Made by a program: the position numbers and the translations under genes
NCBI RefSeq assembly: GCF_900156785.1
Contig: NZ_FTOP01000010.1
Coordinates: 1-64,000 of the forward strand
Origin: Belliella pelovolcani
Lineage (GTDB): Bacteria; Bacteroidota; Bacteroidia; Cytophagales; Cyclobacteriaceae
Reading direction: 5' to 3'
DNA length: 64,000 nucleotides
Notes under the pieces: model-generated
What the model was told of the DNA's origin: nothing
The model's input: the letters and a program-made list of their open reading frames with translations, nothing else
The model's database searches: none
Shown: positions 44,735 to 54,065 of the stretch, piece after piece
Layout of the letters: each line of letters opens with the position of its first letter
How positions within the stretch are numbered: the first letter of the stretch is position 1

Positions 44735-45389
44735 ACAACAAGATTTTTGTTTCTACTATCAAACGATCAACTTCTTCTCTATTGGTACCACTATAATATC
44801 CTCTGATTCTTCCCTCTTCATCTACCAAGACAAATTTATCAGAATGAACAAAGTCATCAGGAACCCCCTCACCATCAATAGTAGGTAATATAAATCCACA
44901 TCTAGCAAGATCATATATCTCAGATTTGTCACCCGTCAGAAAATGCCACTTACCTGGGGTAGCTCTATGCAGGTCTGCATAAGACTGAAGGATCTCAGGC
45001 GTATCATACTCTGGATCAATTGATATAGAATAGATTTGTACATCGTCATTTTGTCTAAACACATCATCCACACGCTCCATTTCAGTAGACATCACAGGGC
45101 AGATACTTGGGCAAGAAGTAAAGAAGAAGTCTACAATGGTAACCTTACCTTTCATCTCCAAGCTTCCAATTTCCTGATTGAGATGAGAAGTAAACCTAAA
45201 TTCTGGTATCCTATGCTGTTTACCATCTTCAAAATCACATTCCAAAAAAGGATTATCTACACCCGCCTCGTAATAAATTGGGATATCATAACTATTTGTA
45301 CTCATTGTCTTCAAAAAGACGATAATTAGAACAGGGATCATTAAGATACATAATAACACAAAGCCCTGTAAAATCCTTAGTCCCTTCAT
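44721..45389 (-). CDS. SCO-family copper chaperone for cytochrome oxidase
   Basis: A 222-residue membrane-anchored thioredoxin-fold protein that delivers copper to the CuA site of oxidase subunit II. It has an N-terminal anchor (LQGFVLLCILMIPVLIIVFL), the CxxxC copper pair in FFFTSCPSICPVMSTEM (about 97-113), the mid-domain SISIDPEYDTPEILQSYA block, and the third copper ligand His in DDFVHSDKFVLVDE near 187. ATG at 45389 (MKGLRILQG) is taken; an in-frame TTG at 45413 lies in the A/T part of the upstream terminator. It starts just after the terminator of the oxidase operon, so it is either separately transcribed or reached by read-through. Confidence 0.9.
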   Translation of the reverse strand: MKGLRILQGFVLLCILMIPVLIIVFLKTMSTNSYDIPIYYEAGVDNPFLECDFEDGKQHRIPEFRFTSHLNQEIGSLEMKGKVTIVDFFFTSCPSICPVMSTEMERVDDVFRQNDDVQIYSISIDPEYDTPEILQSYADLHRATPGKWHFLTGDKSEIYDLARCGFILPTIDGEGVPDDFVHSDKFVLVDEEGRIRGYYSGTNREEVDRLIVETKILLYGKE

Positions 45390-45411
45390 AAGTTTTAATT
45401 TAACATATAAC

Positions 45412-45452
45412 AAAAAAGTAGGTTGGAGAGTCTACCCCCAACCTACTTTTTT
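45412..45452 (-). terminator. Terminator at the end of the ACIII-oxidase operon
   Basis: AAAAAAGTAGGTTGG (45412-45426) and CCAACCTACTTTTTT (45438-45452) form a perfect 15-bp stem with an 11-nt loop. T-runs follow in both directions. It lies 18 bp after the subunit IV stop codon and before SCO. Confidence 0.85.
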
Positions 45453-45469
45453 TTTACAAAAGGAAATTA

Positions 45470-45799
45470 TTACCACCTTAACATAAAGATATCGGTACCT
45501 TCACGCATCAAAGCAATCACCAACCATACCAAGAATATAAGCGGGACTATGATCGAGTAAAATAAAGGCTTTGCCTCCTCACCAAGGTGCATAAATTCCA
45601 TCATGATATATTTGGCTTTCCAGATTGTCAAGACAATAAAGAGGAAATAAAGTAAAAGTCCTCTATCCATAGTGAAAGCCATCAAGAATTCAACCGCAGT
45701 GATCGCCAATAGGATCCCGGCTGTTTTCCAGATTTTCATAATTTTAGCATTATCTCTAGGAATTACTTCCAAGCTAGTTTTATTTTCTTGTGCTGCCAT
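45470..45799 (-). CDS. ctaF: Cytochrome c oxidase subunit IV
   Basis: A 109-residue small membrane subunit with three helices (TAGILLAITAVEFLMAFTM, LLYFLFIVLTIWKAKYIMMEFMHL, FYSIIVPLIFLVWLVIALM). The WKAKYIMMEFMHLGEE loop is typical of the prokaryotic caa3-type subunit IV family. It is the last gene before the operon terminator and follows the 258-residue subunit III by 22 bp. Confidence 0.9.
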   Translation of the reverse strand: MAAQENKTSLEVIPRDNAKIMKIWKTAGILLAITAVEFLMAFTMDRGLLLYFLFIVLTIWKAKYIMMEFMHLGEEAKPLFYSIIVPLIFLVWLVIALMREGTDIFMLRW

Positions 45800-45821
45800 A
45801 ATAAATATGCTTATAAGTTCT

Positions 45822-46598
45822 TTAGATTAAGTAGAAGAAGGTAAATACAAATACCCATACAAGATCAACAAAGTGCCAATAAAGACCGATTTTTTCAATC
45901 ATTTCATAATGACCTCTTCTTTCATATACCCCGACTGCTGCTTGGTAGAATGCTAAGAATAACAATACTACACCAATTGTAACGTGGAAACCATGAAAAC
46001 CTGTAATGAAGAAGAAGAGCTGAGCAAAAGCCGCAGGACCATATTCATTCACCACCAAATTGGCTCCATAGATGGTTTCTGTAACAACTTGATTGAGTGA
46101 GTTTACATAAGTCAATACAGCTCCGTTATCAGAACCGTGGATAAAGTGTGACCACTCCCATGCTTGACAACTAAGGAATGTAATTCCACCAAGCAAAGTC
46201 CAAAGCATCCATTTGACTACATCATCTTTATCATTTCTATGACCTGCTTCTACCGCCAAAACCATAGTAACTGAACTCATAATCAAAATAAAAGTCATCA
46301 ATCCTACAAAGACCAAAGGCATATGAACCCCATGAAAAAATGGGAAAGCATCAAACACTAATTCTGGGATAGGCCAATATTCATTGGAGCCTTGGAAAGC
46401 ATCCATAGTACCTGAGTAAGCAGGATAGCTCACGCGAATCGCAGCGTAAGTAATCAAAAATGCGGCAAATGTAAAGATATCTGAAAGTAGGAAAAACCAC
46501 ATCATGAGTTTCCCATAACTGGCTTTTAGAGGTTCATTACCACCTCCCCAGATTCCTCTTTTGGAGCTAACTCCGATCGCTGTTGCAGTCGTCGACAT
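45822..46598 (-). CDS. ctaE: Cytochrome c oxidase subunit III, long paralogue
   Basis: A 258-residue subunit with seven predicted membrane helices, starting with a polar 30-residue N-terminus (KRGIWGGGNEPLKASYGKLMMWFFLLSDIFTFAAF). Subunit III marks include LSCQAWEWSHFI, QLFFFITGFHGFHVTIGVVLLFLAF and the final GLYWHFVDLVWVFVFTFFYLI. It stabilises the catalytic core rather than binding metals. It sits next to a shorter subunit III (193 residues); Bacteroidota oxidase operons often carry both. Confidence 0.92.
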   Translation of the reverse strand: MSTTATAIGVSSKRGIWGGGNEPLKASYGKLMMWFFLLSDIFTFAAFLITYAAIRVSYPAYSGTMDAFQGSNEYWPIPELVFDAFPFFHGVHMPLVFVGLMTFILIMSSVTMVLAVEAGHRNDKDDVVKWMLWTLLGGITFLSCQAWEWSHFIHGSDNGAVLTYVNSLNQVVTETIYGANLVVNEYGPAAFAQLFFFITGFHGFHVTIGVVLLFLAFYQAAVGVYERRGHYEMIEKIGLYWHFVDLVWVFVFTFFYLI

Positions 46599-46620
46599 AT
46601 GAATTAAATTAACTTTATAT

Positions 46621-47202
46621 TTAATGATTAAGTTGCAAGAACATAAATAAGTATAACCAAAGACCTCCTAAGAAATGCCAATAAGTCACGCACATCTCCA
46701 TTGGAGTCATAGATTGAGAATGTACTTTATATCTAAAGGACGAAATTAATACAATAATTAGAAATATCACACCGCTGATCAAGTGTAATGCATGCAATCC
46801 TGTAAAAACATATAAGAATGATCCTGCGGGATTACCCACAAAATACACATCCTTATCTACTAAAGCTACCCAACTGTACCATTGGCCAATTAGAAAAAGA
46901 ATTCCTAATATGACCGCTATTGACATCCCCAGCCTTACTTGGACAAGCTCATCTTTTTTAGCAGATACATATGCCCAATGAAGAAATATACTGCTCAGTA
47001 TCACAATGCCTGAAGTATAATAGAATATATCAGGTAAGGTAAATTCCAACCAGTTTCCCTCGGACTGCCTTACTATGTAAGCACTTGTCAGCGCTGCGAA
47101 AATCATCACAACTGTCACCATAAACAACCAAAGTGCAAACTTCTTTGGATGCATGGAAATTGGTTGTTCCGCTCCTTCTATGTATGCGAATTTTTCCTCC
47201 AT
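46621..47202 (-). CDS. Cytochrome c oxidase subunit III, short paralogue
   Basis: A 193-residue subunit III-family protein with five helices. MHPKKFALWLFMVTVVMIFAALTSAYIVR starts the fold, and YVFTGLHALHLISGVIFLII and TYWHFLGGLWLYLFMFLQL are the conserved His-rich core and C-terminal helix. Compared with the neighbouring 258-residue copy it lacks the long extracytoplasmic loop. The stop precedes the long copy by 22 bp, and the ctaB stop is 2 bp from its start. Confidence 0.9.
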   Translation of the reverse strand: MEEKFAYIEGAEQPISMHPKKFALWLFMVTVVMIFAALTSAYIVRQSEGNWLEFTLPDIFYYTSGIVILSSIFLHWAYVSAKKDELVQVRLGMSIAVILGILFLIGQWYSWVALVDKDVYFVGNPAGSFLYVFTGLHALHLISGVIFLIIVLISSFRYKVHSQSMTPMEMCVTYWHFLGGLWLYLFMFLQLNH

Positions 47203-47203
47203 C

Positions 47204-48106
47204 TTAAACCTTATCTAATAAATACGCAATTTGAACTATTGGGAGATACAAAAATGAACCAAACATGATCTTCAAAGCTGATTTTCTTGAACAATCTCTC
47301 ATCAACGAAAAGGTCTGAGCTAAGAAAAGTACACCACAAACTGTCGCTACTATTCCTGAGTTAATCCCTGTTAAGCCAAAATAAGTAGGCAACAACCCAA
47401 GTGGGAGTAAAAACAAGGTATAGATCATAATTTGAATCGCCGTGTTGAGATCCTTCTTACCACCTGAGGGCAATAATTTGAACCCTGCCTTTTTGTAATC
47501 TTCATCACTTACCCAGGCTATGGCCCAGAAATGAGGGAATTGCCAAACAAATTGAATTCCGAAAATAATCAAGGCTTCATGCGAAATCATACCCGTAGCG
47601 GCAGTCCATCCCAATAGCGGAGGCATAGCTCCAGGAATTGCTCCAACAAAAACTGCGATAGGCCCAACCCTTTTCAGTGGGGTGTAAACAAAAACATAAA
47701 GAATCATACTTAATACTCCCAAAGCAGTAGTCAAGGGATTGGTAAATAACCAAAGTATGCTCACCCCAATGAAACCTACTATTGTAGTAAACCAATAAGC
47801 CTCTGATAGTGATATTTGTTTTAAAGGAAGAGGTCTATTTTGAGTTCGCTTCATAAGCTTATCATAATCTCTTTCCCATATTTCGTTAGCAGCTCCTGAA
47901 GCACCACTAATTAGAAAACCACCAATCATCAGGGCGAAGAATCTACCCCAAGAAAAAACAACTCCAGAATCTCCTAGAATAAACCCAAACACCGCAGAGA
48001 AAGTAACCAATGCACTCAGCCTGAATTTAATCAATTCGTAATATGCCTTTGCTCTAAAAGCAATTGCATCGAACAGTGTGTTTTCAACAATATTTAAAGT
48101 CCTCAT
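47204..48106 (-). CDS. ctaB: Protoheme IX farnesyltransferase (heme O synthase)
   Basis: A 300-residue UbiA-superfamily enzyme with about nine helices that attaches a farnesyl group to heme B, giving heme O. The first Asp-rich motif is NEIWERDYDKLMKRTQNRPLP (about 72-92), and the second lies in WVSDEDYKKAGFKLLP near 197. It works with heme A synthase next door. Its ATG overlaps the ctaA stop by 4 bp and the subunit III gene starts 2 bp after its stop. Confidence 0.95.
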   Translation of the reverse strand: MRTLNIVENTLFDAIAFRAKAYYELIKFRLSALVTFSAVFGFILGDSGVVFSWGRFFALMIGGFLISGASGAANEIWERDYDKLMKRTQNRPLPLKQISLSEAYWFTTIVGFIGVSILWLFTNPLTTALGVLSMILYVFVYTPLKRVGPIAVFVGAIPGAMPPLLGWTAATGMISHEALIIFGIQFVWQFPHFWAIAWVSDEDYKKAGFKLLPSGGKKDLNTAIQIMIYTLFLLPLGLLPTYFGLTGINSGIVATVCGVLFLAQTFSLMRDCSRKSALKIMFGSFLYLPIVQIAYLLDKV

Positions 48107-49185
48107 GAACTAACTGTATCTATTTTTAATTTATTCTGATCAAAAAGGTTCAATAACAATAAGAATTGAATCCCTATAATCAGTCCACCCAATAAAAGGT
48201 GTATAGGCTGTAGGAAGGCAGGAATAGCAAAATAAGCCATGCCAACTCCCGTCAATATTTCAAATACAATTACTATAAATAGTAATTGAGATAATTTGAA
48301 GATTCCAGAATTACGAAGTGAGTATTTATAAACCTTATAAATAAATAACAGATGAATCCCTAACAACAACAAGGAATAAGACCTATGTATAAGAAAAGGC
48401 AATCCCAGCTGTTCAATCCAAGTTCCTCTCAACAAATTGCCCATCGCTGTAGCAACTTGATCGATTTCTTCTCTCACCTGCGTACCCAAGACTATTTGAA
48501 CTATCATGAGTACAAAACCGACCAATAAAATCACGGAAAGTCTTTTGGATTTCTCTGTTCTTAACTTAATCTCCTTACCAATATGATGTGCTCTGAAATG
48601 TATGTAGATTAATATACAAACCAAGAACAGTGCTAACAGCATATGTATGGTAATCATCCAAGTAAGCAAATTGGTAGAGACTACAATGGAACCTATCCAA
48701 CCAATAAACAAAACGAGGATTAAACTGCCGACAGATAAAATAGGTATTGCTTTATCTTGACTCCATAAAGGAAAAGATTTGTAAACAGTAAGTATAATCA
48801 AAAGACCAATGATGACGCCTATTAAGCGATTTACATATTCTATCCAAGTTTTAGTAGCATTAAACTCCTCCTCAATTAGAATAGACTTATCATTTCTTAT
48901 CTCTTCTGCCTTATTCGCAAAACCTAATTTCTCTAAGCTAGCTACAAAGCGATCATTTTTTTGGAGCCGCTTTTCAAGGTATATTTCCTGATAATCATTT
49001 GGGAGCTGATTCACGCTCGTAGGCGGAATCCAGCTCCCAAAGCATTTAGGCCAATCGGGACAACCCATACCAGAACCGGTACTTCTGACAATCCCACCAA
49101 CCAATATCAGAAAATAAACAGCTATCACAGTGATCAAAGAGATTCTGCGAAAGCTGCTAATTGATTTAAGATTCTTTTGATTCAT
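48103..49185 (-). CDS. ctaA: Heme A synthase, COX15/CtaA family
   Basis: A 360-residue membrane protein with eight helices that oxidises the C8 methyl of heme O to make heme A. The N-terminal block GGIVRSTGSGMGCPDWPKCFGSWIPP carries the conserved Cys-x6-Cys pair (about 42-49). Heme-ligand His residues are expected in IEYVNRLIG, TIHMLLALF, FLIHRSYSLLLLGIHLLF and LQPIHLLLGGLI. It overlaps the ctaD stop region by 20 bp, and ctaB overlaps it by 4 bp, so the heme A genes are translationally linked to the oxidase. Confidence 0.93.
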   Translation of the reverse strand: MNQKNLKSISSFRRISLITVIAVYFLILVGGIVRSTGSGMGCPDWPKCFGSWIPPTSVNQLPNDYQEIYLEKRLQKNDRFVASLEKLGFANKAEEIRNDKSILIEEEFNATKTWIEYVNRLIGVIIGLLIILTVYKSFPLWSQDKAIPILSVGSLILVLFIGWIGSIVVSTNLLTWMITIHMLLALFLVCILIYIHFRAHHIGKEIKLRTEKSKRLSVILLVGFVLMIVQIVLGTQVREEIDQVATAMGNLLRGTWIEQLGLPFLIHRSYSLLLLGIHLLFIYKVYKYSLRNSGIFKLSQLLFIVIVFEILTGVGMAYFAIPAFLQPIHLLLGGLIIGIQFLLLLNLFDQNKLKIDTVSS

Positions 49186-51055
49186 TTGCTACCAACACTT
49201 CCTCTTCTTCTGCAATAATTTCCTTCTCCAGTTTAACCAATTCCTGTTCATGAGGAAGGTTAGATTCAGGAGTAGCAGACAATGGAACTGTTTGCATAAT
49301 GAAGTCTTCTTTCGCACCTGGCTTGGAATAATCATATGGCCATCTGTATACTGCTGGAATTTCACCAGGCCAGTTGCCATGTCCAGGGAACAATGGAGTC
49401 GTCCATTCTAACGTAGTAGATCTCCATGGATTCAAGCTAGCTTTTCTTCCTCTGTACATACTGTAGAAGAAATTGAACAAGAAGATGAACTGAGCTGCAA
49501 AGGTTATAATAGCAGCAGCTGATACAAACATGTTCAAATCAGTATACATATTAGAGAATTCAAAGTTCGTCCAAGAATAATATCTTCTCGGGAAACCTGC
49601 GATTCCAATGTAGTGCATAGGGAAGAATACCAAGTATACACCCACAAAAGTCAACCAGAAATGGATATAACCTAATCTAGCATCCATCATTCTACCAAAC
49701 ATTTTAGGGAACCAGTGGTAAACACCAGCCATCAATCCAAAGAAAGAAGCAGACCCCATTACAAGGTGGAAGTGAGCAACCACGAAATAAGTATCGTGCA
49801 ATTGAATATCAATTGCAGAATTACCTAAGAAGATACCTGTCAAACCACCTGAAATAAAGAATGAAACTAACCCAATGGAGAATAGCATTGCAGGTGTAAA
49901 GATCAAGTTACCTCTCCATAGTGTAGTCAGGTAATTAAATACTTTTACAGCAGATGGAATAGCAATAATCAATGTCAAGAACATGAAAATTGACCCCAAG
50001 AATGGATTCATTCCTGATACGAACATGTGGTGAGCCCATACTACAAAAGATAGAATAGTAATCCCCAACATTGAAATAATCATGGCCTTGTAACCAAAAA
50101 TTGGTTTTCTGGAATTCGTGGCAATAACTTCTGAAGTGATACCTAATGCTGGCAACAATACAATGTATACTTCAGGGTGTCCAAGGAACCAGAATAAATG
50201 TTGATAAAGAACTGGGCTACCACCAGTATTAGGCAAAGCACCTTCGCCAGAAATGTATATATCTGACAAATAAAATGAAGTACCAAAGCTTCTATCGAAT
50301 ACTAATAGCAAAGCAGCAGCAAAAAGAACTGGGAATGATAACAATCCAATAACAGCTGTTAAGAAGAACGCCCAGATGGTCAAAGGAAGTCTAGAAAAAG
50401 ACATACCTTTTGTTCTCAAATTAATAACAGTAGTGATATAGTTGATGCCTCCCAATAAAGATGAAGCAATGAAGAATGTCATAGCAATCAACCATAGCGT
50501 CATACCCATACCTGAACCTGGAATAGCTTGCTCCAAAGCGGACAATGGAGGATATACGACCCAACCACCACCAGCAGGTCCATTCTCAAGGAAAAGAGAA
50601 ATAAACATGATCACACCTGACACAAAGAAGAACCAGTAAGATAGCATGTTCATAAACCCGGAAGCCATATCTCTAGCTCCAATCTGAAGTGGAATCAAGA
50701 AGTTAGAAAATGTTCCACTCAAACCAGCTGTCAATACAAAGAATACCATGATGGTACCATGCATAGTAACTAATGCTAAGTAGAAGTTTGGATCAAGTTT
50801 TCCTGCATCATCAATCCATCCACCAAGTAAAGGCTTTAGGAAGGTTAGATCCATATCAGGAAAACCTAATTGAAGTCTAAATAAAATAGATAGAAAACCA
50901 CCGATCAATGCCCAGAAAATACCAGTAACCAAGAATTGCTTACCGATCATTTTATGGTCAGTACTAAATATATACTTCGTGATGAAGTTATCGTGATGCT
51001 CGTGATCATGATCATGATCAGTAGCGCCATGTGTAGCTAAGTTAGCTGTTGCCAT
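49166..51055 (-). CDS. ctaD: Cytochrome c oxidase subunit I (A1-type heme-copper oxidase)
   Basis: A 629-residue catalytic subunit with twelve or more helices. It carries the CuB ligands in WFLGHPEVYIVLLPALG (His, Glu and the cross-linked Tyr) and WAHHMFVSGMNP, and the heme ligands in HDTYFVVAHFHLVMG. The Glu in GHPEVY marks the A1 proton-channel type. The N-terminus (TDHDHDHEHHD) is strongly His/Asp-rich, an unusual metal-binding-like tail. Subunit II precedes it by 16 bp and heme A synthase overlaps its end. Confidence 0.96.
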   Translation of the reverse strand: MATANLATHGATDHDHDHEHHDNFITKYIFSTDHKMIGKQFLVTGIFWALIGGFLSILFRLQLGFPDMDLTFLKPLLGGWIDDAGKLDPNFYLALVTMHGTIMVFFVLTAGLSGTFSNFLIPLQIGARDMASGFMNMLSYWFFFVSGVIMFISLFLENGPAGGGWVVYPPLSALEQAIPGSGMGMTLWLIAMTFFIASSLLGGINYITTVINLRTKGMSFSRLPLTIWAFFLTAVIGLLSFPVLFAAALLLVFDRSFGTSFYLSDIYISGEGALPNTGGSPVLYQHLFWFLGHPEVYIVLLPALGITSEVIATNSRKPIFGYKAMIISMLGITILSFVVWAHHMFVSGMNPFLGSIFMFLTLIIAIPSAVKVFNYLTTLWRGNLIFTPAMLFSIGLVSFFISGGLTGIFLGNSAIDIQLHDTYFVVAHFHLVMGSASFFGLMAGVYHWFPKMFGRMMDARLGYIHFWLTFVGVYLVFFPMHYIGIAGFPRRYYSWTNFEFSNMYTDLNMFVSAAAIITFAAQFIFLFNFFYSMYRGRKASLNPWRSTTLEWTTPLFPGHGNWPGEIPAVYRWPYDYSKPGAKEDFIMQTVPLSATPESNLPHEQELVKLEKEIIAEEEEVLVANESKES

Positions 51056-51071
51056 AATTATACTTATTTAA

Positions 51072-52109
51072 TTACTTATATTCTCCGATAGTGATATCGG
51101 CCAATTCTTTCAAATCAGAAGGTAAATTTTCAACCAGTGCCGGATTATTGACAATATATGGTTTTTGTTCCTTCAACCATTCCTGATATTCTGCAGGTTC
51201 AACCACTCTAATCTCTCTTCTCATGGAGAAGTGACCTCTACCACAGATCTCAGTACAAGCAATCTCATAGACAAATTCATCATCACCCAATTCTTGACGC
51301 ATTTCTGCAGTGGTCTTGGTAGGAGTAAACCAGAATCTTGTTGGCATACCAGGAACCGCATCCATTTTCAACCTCATGTGAGGAGCAAATACTGAATGCA
51401 AAACATCCCTTGCTCTAATTTTAAATAATACTGGTTCGCCTTTAGGAATGACTACAACTGGAGAAGTAAAATCATCTAATGCATTACGATCAGAAAAGTC
51501 AACTCCAGAGGGATTATTTACTTCATTAACTAATCTGTAATCATGATCACCAAGAACATTATCCAAACCAGGGTATCTGACCTCCCAAGCGAACTGGTAC
51601 CCCATAATTTCGACGACATGCGCATTCTCAGGTGCAGGAGCTGTAATATCAGACCAAGCTTTCCATCCACCAATCACGAGAATAGCAAGAACAACAGCTG
51701 GAACTACTGTCCATATTACCTCTAGTTTGTTATTGTCAGGGTAGAAAGTCGCCTTTCGTTTTTCATTATACTGATATTTGTATGGAAAAATGAAAAGGAG
51801 AATGTGAGTAATTATAAATACAATACCAGTTACTGCCATTGTAATCCAAAATAACTGATCTGTAACAGCGCCATGCTCGGATCCTAAAGGTAGATTGTAA
51901 TTATCAAACTCTTTAATTGAATACCAAAACATCAACCCTCCAGCTCCGATAAGGAATACTACAAACAATAAAGCATTCACCTTATTGCTACTTGAAGCAA
52001 TCTTTTTATCAGAACCTTTTACAACTGAAACCAGGGTTTGTATTCTGTAAACCATCCATATCAAGGATAGCAACAACAAAACACCAACTGCAATAAGAAA
52101 TCCGTACAT
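51072..52109 (-). CDS. ctaC: Cytochrome c oxidase subunit II
   Basis: A 345-residue subunit with three predicted helices (one extra at the N-terminus before the usual two) and a periplasmic cupredoxin domain. The CuA centre is visible: His in RDVLHSVFAPHMRLKMDAVPG (about 229) and EIACTEICGRGHFSMRREI (about 284-302) with two Cys, one Glu carbonyl, His and Met. No cytochrome c domain is fused to it, so electrons must come from ActA/ActE or a free cytochrome. It follows actF by 24 bp, joining the two complexes into one operon. Confidence 0.95.
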   Translation of the reverse strand: MYGFLIAVGVLLLLSLIWMVYRIQTLVSVVKGSDKKIASSSNKVNALLFVVFLIGAGGLMFWYSIKEFDNYNLPLGSEHGAVTDQLFWITMAVTGIVFIITHILLFIFPYKYQYNEKRKATFYPDNNKLEVIWTVVPAVVLAILVIGGWKAWSDITAPAPENAHVVEIMGYQFAWEVRYPGLDNVLGDHDYRLVNEVNNPSGVDFSDRNALDDFTSPVVVIPKGEPVLFKIRARDVLHSVFAPHMRLKMDAVPGMPTRFWFTPTKTTAEMRQELGDDEFVYEIACTEICGRGHFSMRREIRVVEPAEYQEWLKEQKPYIVNNPALVENLPSDLKELADITIGEYK

Positions 52110-52133
52110 AATTTTTACTTTTTCGGATAAATA

Positions 52134-53423
52134 TTAAATGTGATGATGATAAGACTCTTCAAGCATTGGGTGATTTTTGGCTACCAAATTTTTGCCGGCT
52201 AGTGATTTAAACACTACGAATGCAAATGCGGAACCAAATATCAATAACATTCCAATTTCCATCAAACCAAATCCACCATTGTGACCTAAAGTGCCTGGCT
52301 GAACCATCAAGAAGAAATCAAACCAATGACCTAAGATAATCAAAGAACAAACTACTTTAAGGAAAACACCATGTCTCTTTGAATCACGTGTCATAAGAAC
52401 AAGGAAGGGCAGCACAAAGTTTAGTGCTAGGTTTACAAAAATAAACGGGCTATACACGTCACTTTGTAATCTTTCAACGAAGTATACTGATTCCTCAGGA
52501 ATATTGGCATAATAGATCAATAGGAATTGAGAAAACCAGATATATGTCCAGAAAATAGAGAATGCAAACACAAATTTGCCTAGGTCATGAATATGGTTTT
52601 CATTAACCATTTCCAAATAACCCTTACCTTTTAGAAACAGTGTAATCAACGTAATCACCGAAAGGCCTGCTACAAACCAAGATGCAAATACATACCAACC
52701 AAACATGGTAGAAAACCAGTGAGTATCAATAGACATAATCCAATCCCAAGCAGCTATAGACGATGAAACAGCAAATAATACCAAGAAAATTGCTGACCAC
52801 TTTCTGATATTAGACCAGTCATGAGAACCTGAAAGATTATCCTCCGCAAAAGATAGGTTCTTCAATTTATTAAAGAAGAAAACCCAAATTCCAAAGAATG
52901 CAATCATTCTGATGATAAAGAAAATAGGGAATGAACCTTTCTCCATAGGCCAATAAAAGTATGCACCTTTACCATCTATGATATAATCATATTGAGGATC
53001 ATTCTTATCAAACAAATAGCTATGGGTCCAGTGAAATAAATCATGACTAGCAACAAAAAAGGTCACAATCATTAAAACACCAGCAATCGGTAACCAATTA
53101 CCTAGTGATAACATCACTCTAAGGATACCAGTAGACCATCCAGCTTGAGCAGCATACTGTATTGCGAAGAAGAAAACTCCGATGACAGCAATACCAGTGA
53201 AATAAACATTGTTGATCCAAAGGTTTGCAAAAACCCTATGATACCAGTGATATGCATGACCACTAGCCTCAGCAGCTTCATCATGATGACCACCAAACAA
53301 AGATGTAATAACTCCAACAGCGAATAAAGCAACACCAAGACCCAAAACAGTCATGATGGTCTTCTTCAAAGAAGCTGTAAAATCAAATTTTTGATCTAGA
53401 TTATAATTTGATACCTGCGCCAT
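52134..53423 (-). CDS. actF: Alternative complex III membrane subunit ActF
   Basis: A 429-residue membrane subunit of quinol:cytochrome c oxidoreductase with about ten helices, related to the NrfD/ActC fold. A His-rich N-terminal loop (GGHHDEAAEASGHAYHWYHR) is followed by helices such as FFIIRMIAFFGIWVFFF, AIFLVLFAVSSSIAAWDWIMSIDTHWFSTMFGWY and FAFSIFWTYIWFSQFLLIYYANIPEE. It probably provides part of the second quinol-side or proton path. It sits 2 bp after actE and ends 24 bp before ctaC. Confidence 0.9.
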   Translation of the reverse strand: MAQVSNYNLDQKFDFTASLKKTIMTVLGLGVALFAVGVITSLFGGHHDEAAEASGHAYHWYHRVFANLWINNVYFTGIAVIGVFFFAIQYAAQAGWSTGILRVMLSLGNWLPIAGVLMIVTFFVASHDLFHWTHSYLFDKNDPQYDYIIDGKGAYFYWPMEKGSFPIFFIIRMIAFFGIWVFFFNKLKNLSFAEDNLSGSHDWSNIRKWSAIFLVLFAVSSSIAAWDWIMSIDTHWFSTMFGWYVFASWFVAGLSVITLITLFLKGKGYLEMVNENHIHDLGKFVFAFSIFWTYIWFSQFLLIYYANIPEESVYFVERLQSDVYSPFIFVNLALNFVLPFLVLMTRDSKRHGVFLKVVCSLIILGHWFDFFLMVQPGTLGHNGGFGLMEIGMLLIFGSAFAFVVFKSLAGKNLVAKNHPMLEESYHHHI

Positions 53424-53425
53424 GA

Positions 53426-54052
53426 TTATTGCTTCTGAATTTCTTGTTTAACATAGTGAACAATTTTCCAAATTCTTTCCTGTGGAATTTGTGAGCCGTG
53501 AGCGCCCATTCTGCCTTTACCTTTCATGATCACATGGAAAATATGACCCTCAGGAAGATTGATATATGCACCACCTTTAAGATTTGCAACACCACCAATC
53601 ACCTCGCCTGCCTTACCATCTCCTTCTCCTGCTGCTCCATGACAAGCCGAGCAATATTGAAGATAAAGTTGCCTTCCTTCTTCAAGAACTTGATCTGTCA
53701 ATTCAACAGGATTTTGAATTTCCGCAGCCTTTTCAAGCTCGAAAGCCTTTAATCTGTATGGTAACATCCCATCCTTGGATCTAGGGACAGTATTTTCAAC
53801 AGGCTCACGCATGTTCATTCTATGCGGATTGTTGATGTTTGAGTTGAAGAACTCTCCCTTTTCATCTTCTCTTGTAGACAACCATTTGCCTTCATCCTCA
53901 TTGATGATTTGAGTCAATGGTTCGTAAGCTACAGAGTTGTACATCTGAGGAGCGTATTCGTACCCAGGATGATCTCCTGAAGCACTACAAGATGCGAACC
54001 CTAAGGCTACACCAGCAGTAGCTAATACATATATGGATCTTATCAATTTCAT
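53426..54052 (-). CDS. actE: Alternative complex III cytochrome c subunit ActE
   Basis: A 208-residue lipoprotein cytochrome c. The signal (MKLIRSIYVLATAGVALGFASC) ends in a lipobox Cys (22). The single heme site is CSACHG near 135, and the sixth ligand Met is likely in KGRMGAHGSQIP near 180. It takes electrons from the complex towards the oxidase. ATG at 54052 is taken as the start; an in-frame TTG seven codons upstream overlaps actD and would spoil the signal peptide. Confidence 0.92.
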   Translation of the reverse strand: MKLIRSIYVLATAGVALGFASCSASGDHPGYEYAPQMYNSVAYEPLTQIINEDEGKWLSTREDEKGEFFNSNINNPHRMNMREPVENTVPRSKDGMLPYRLKAFELEKAAEIQNPVELTDQVLEEGRQLYLQYCSACHGAAGEGDGKAGEVIGGVANLKGGAYINLPEGHIFHVIMKGKGRMGAHGSQIPQERIWKIVHYVKQEIQKQ

Positions 54053-54065
54053 ATTGTCTGAGTTA

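Noticed and set aside
50998-51025. Tandem GATCAT repeats as a DNA repeat element
   Set aside because: They encode the His/Asp tail of oxidase subunit I and lie in frame.
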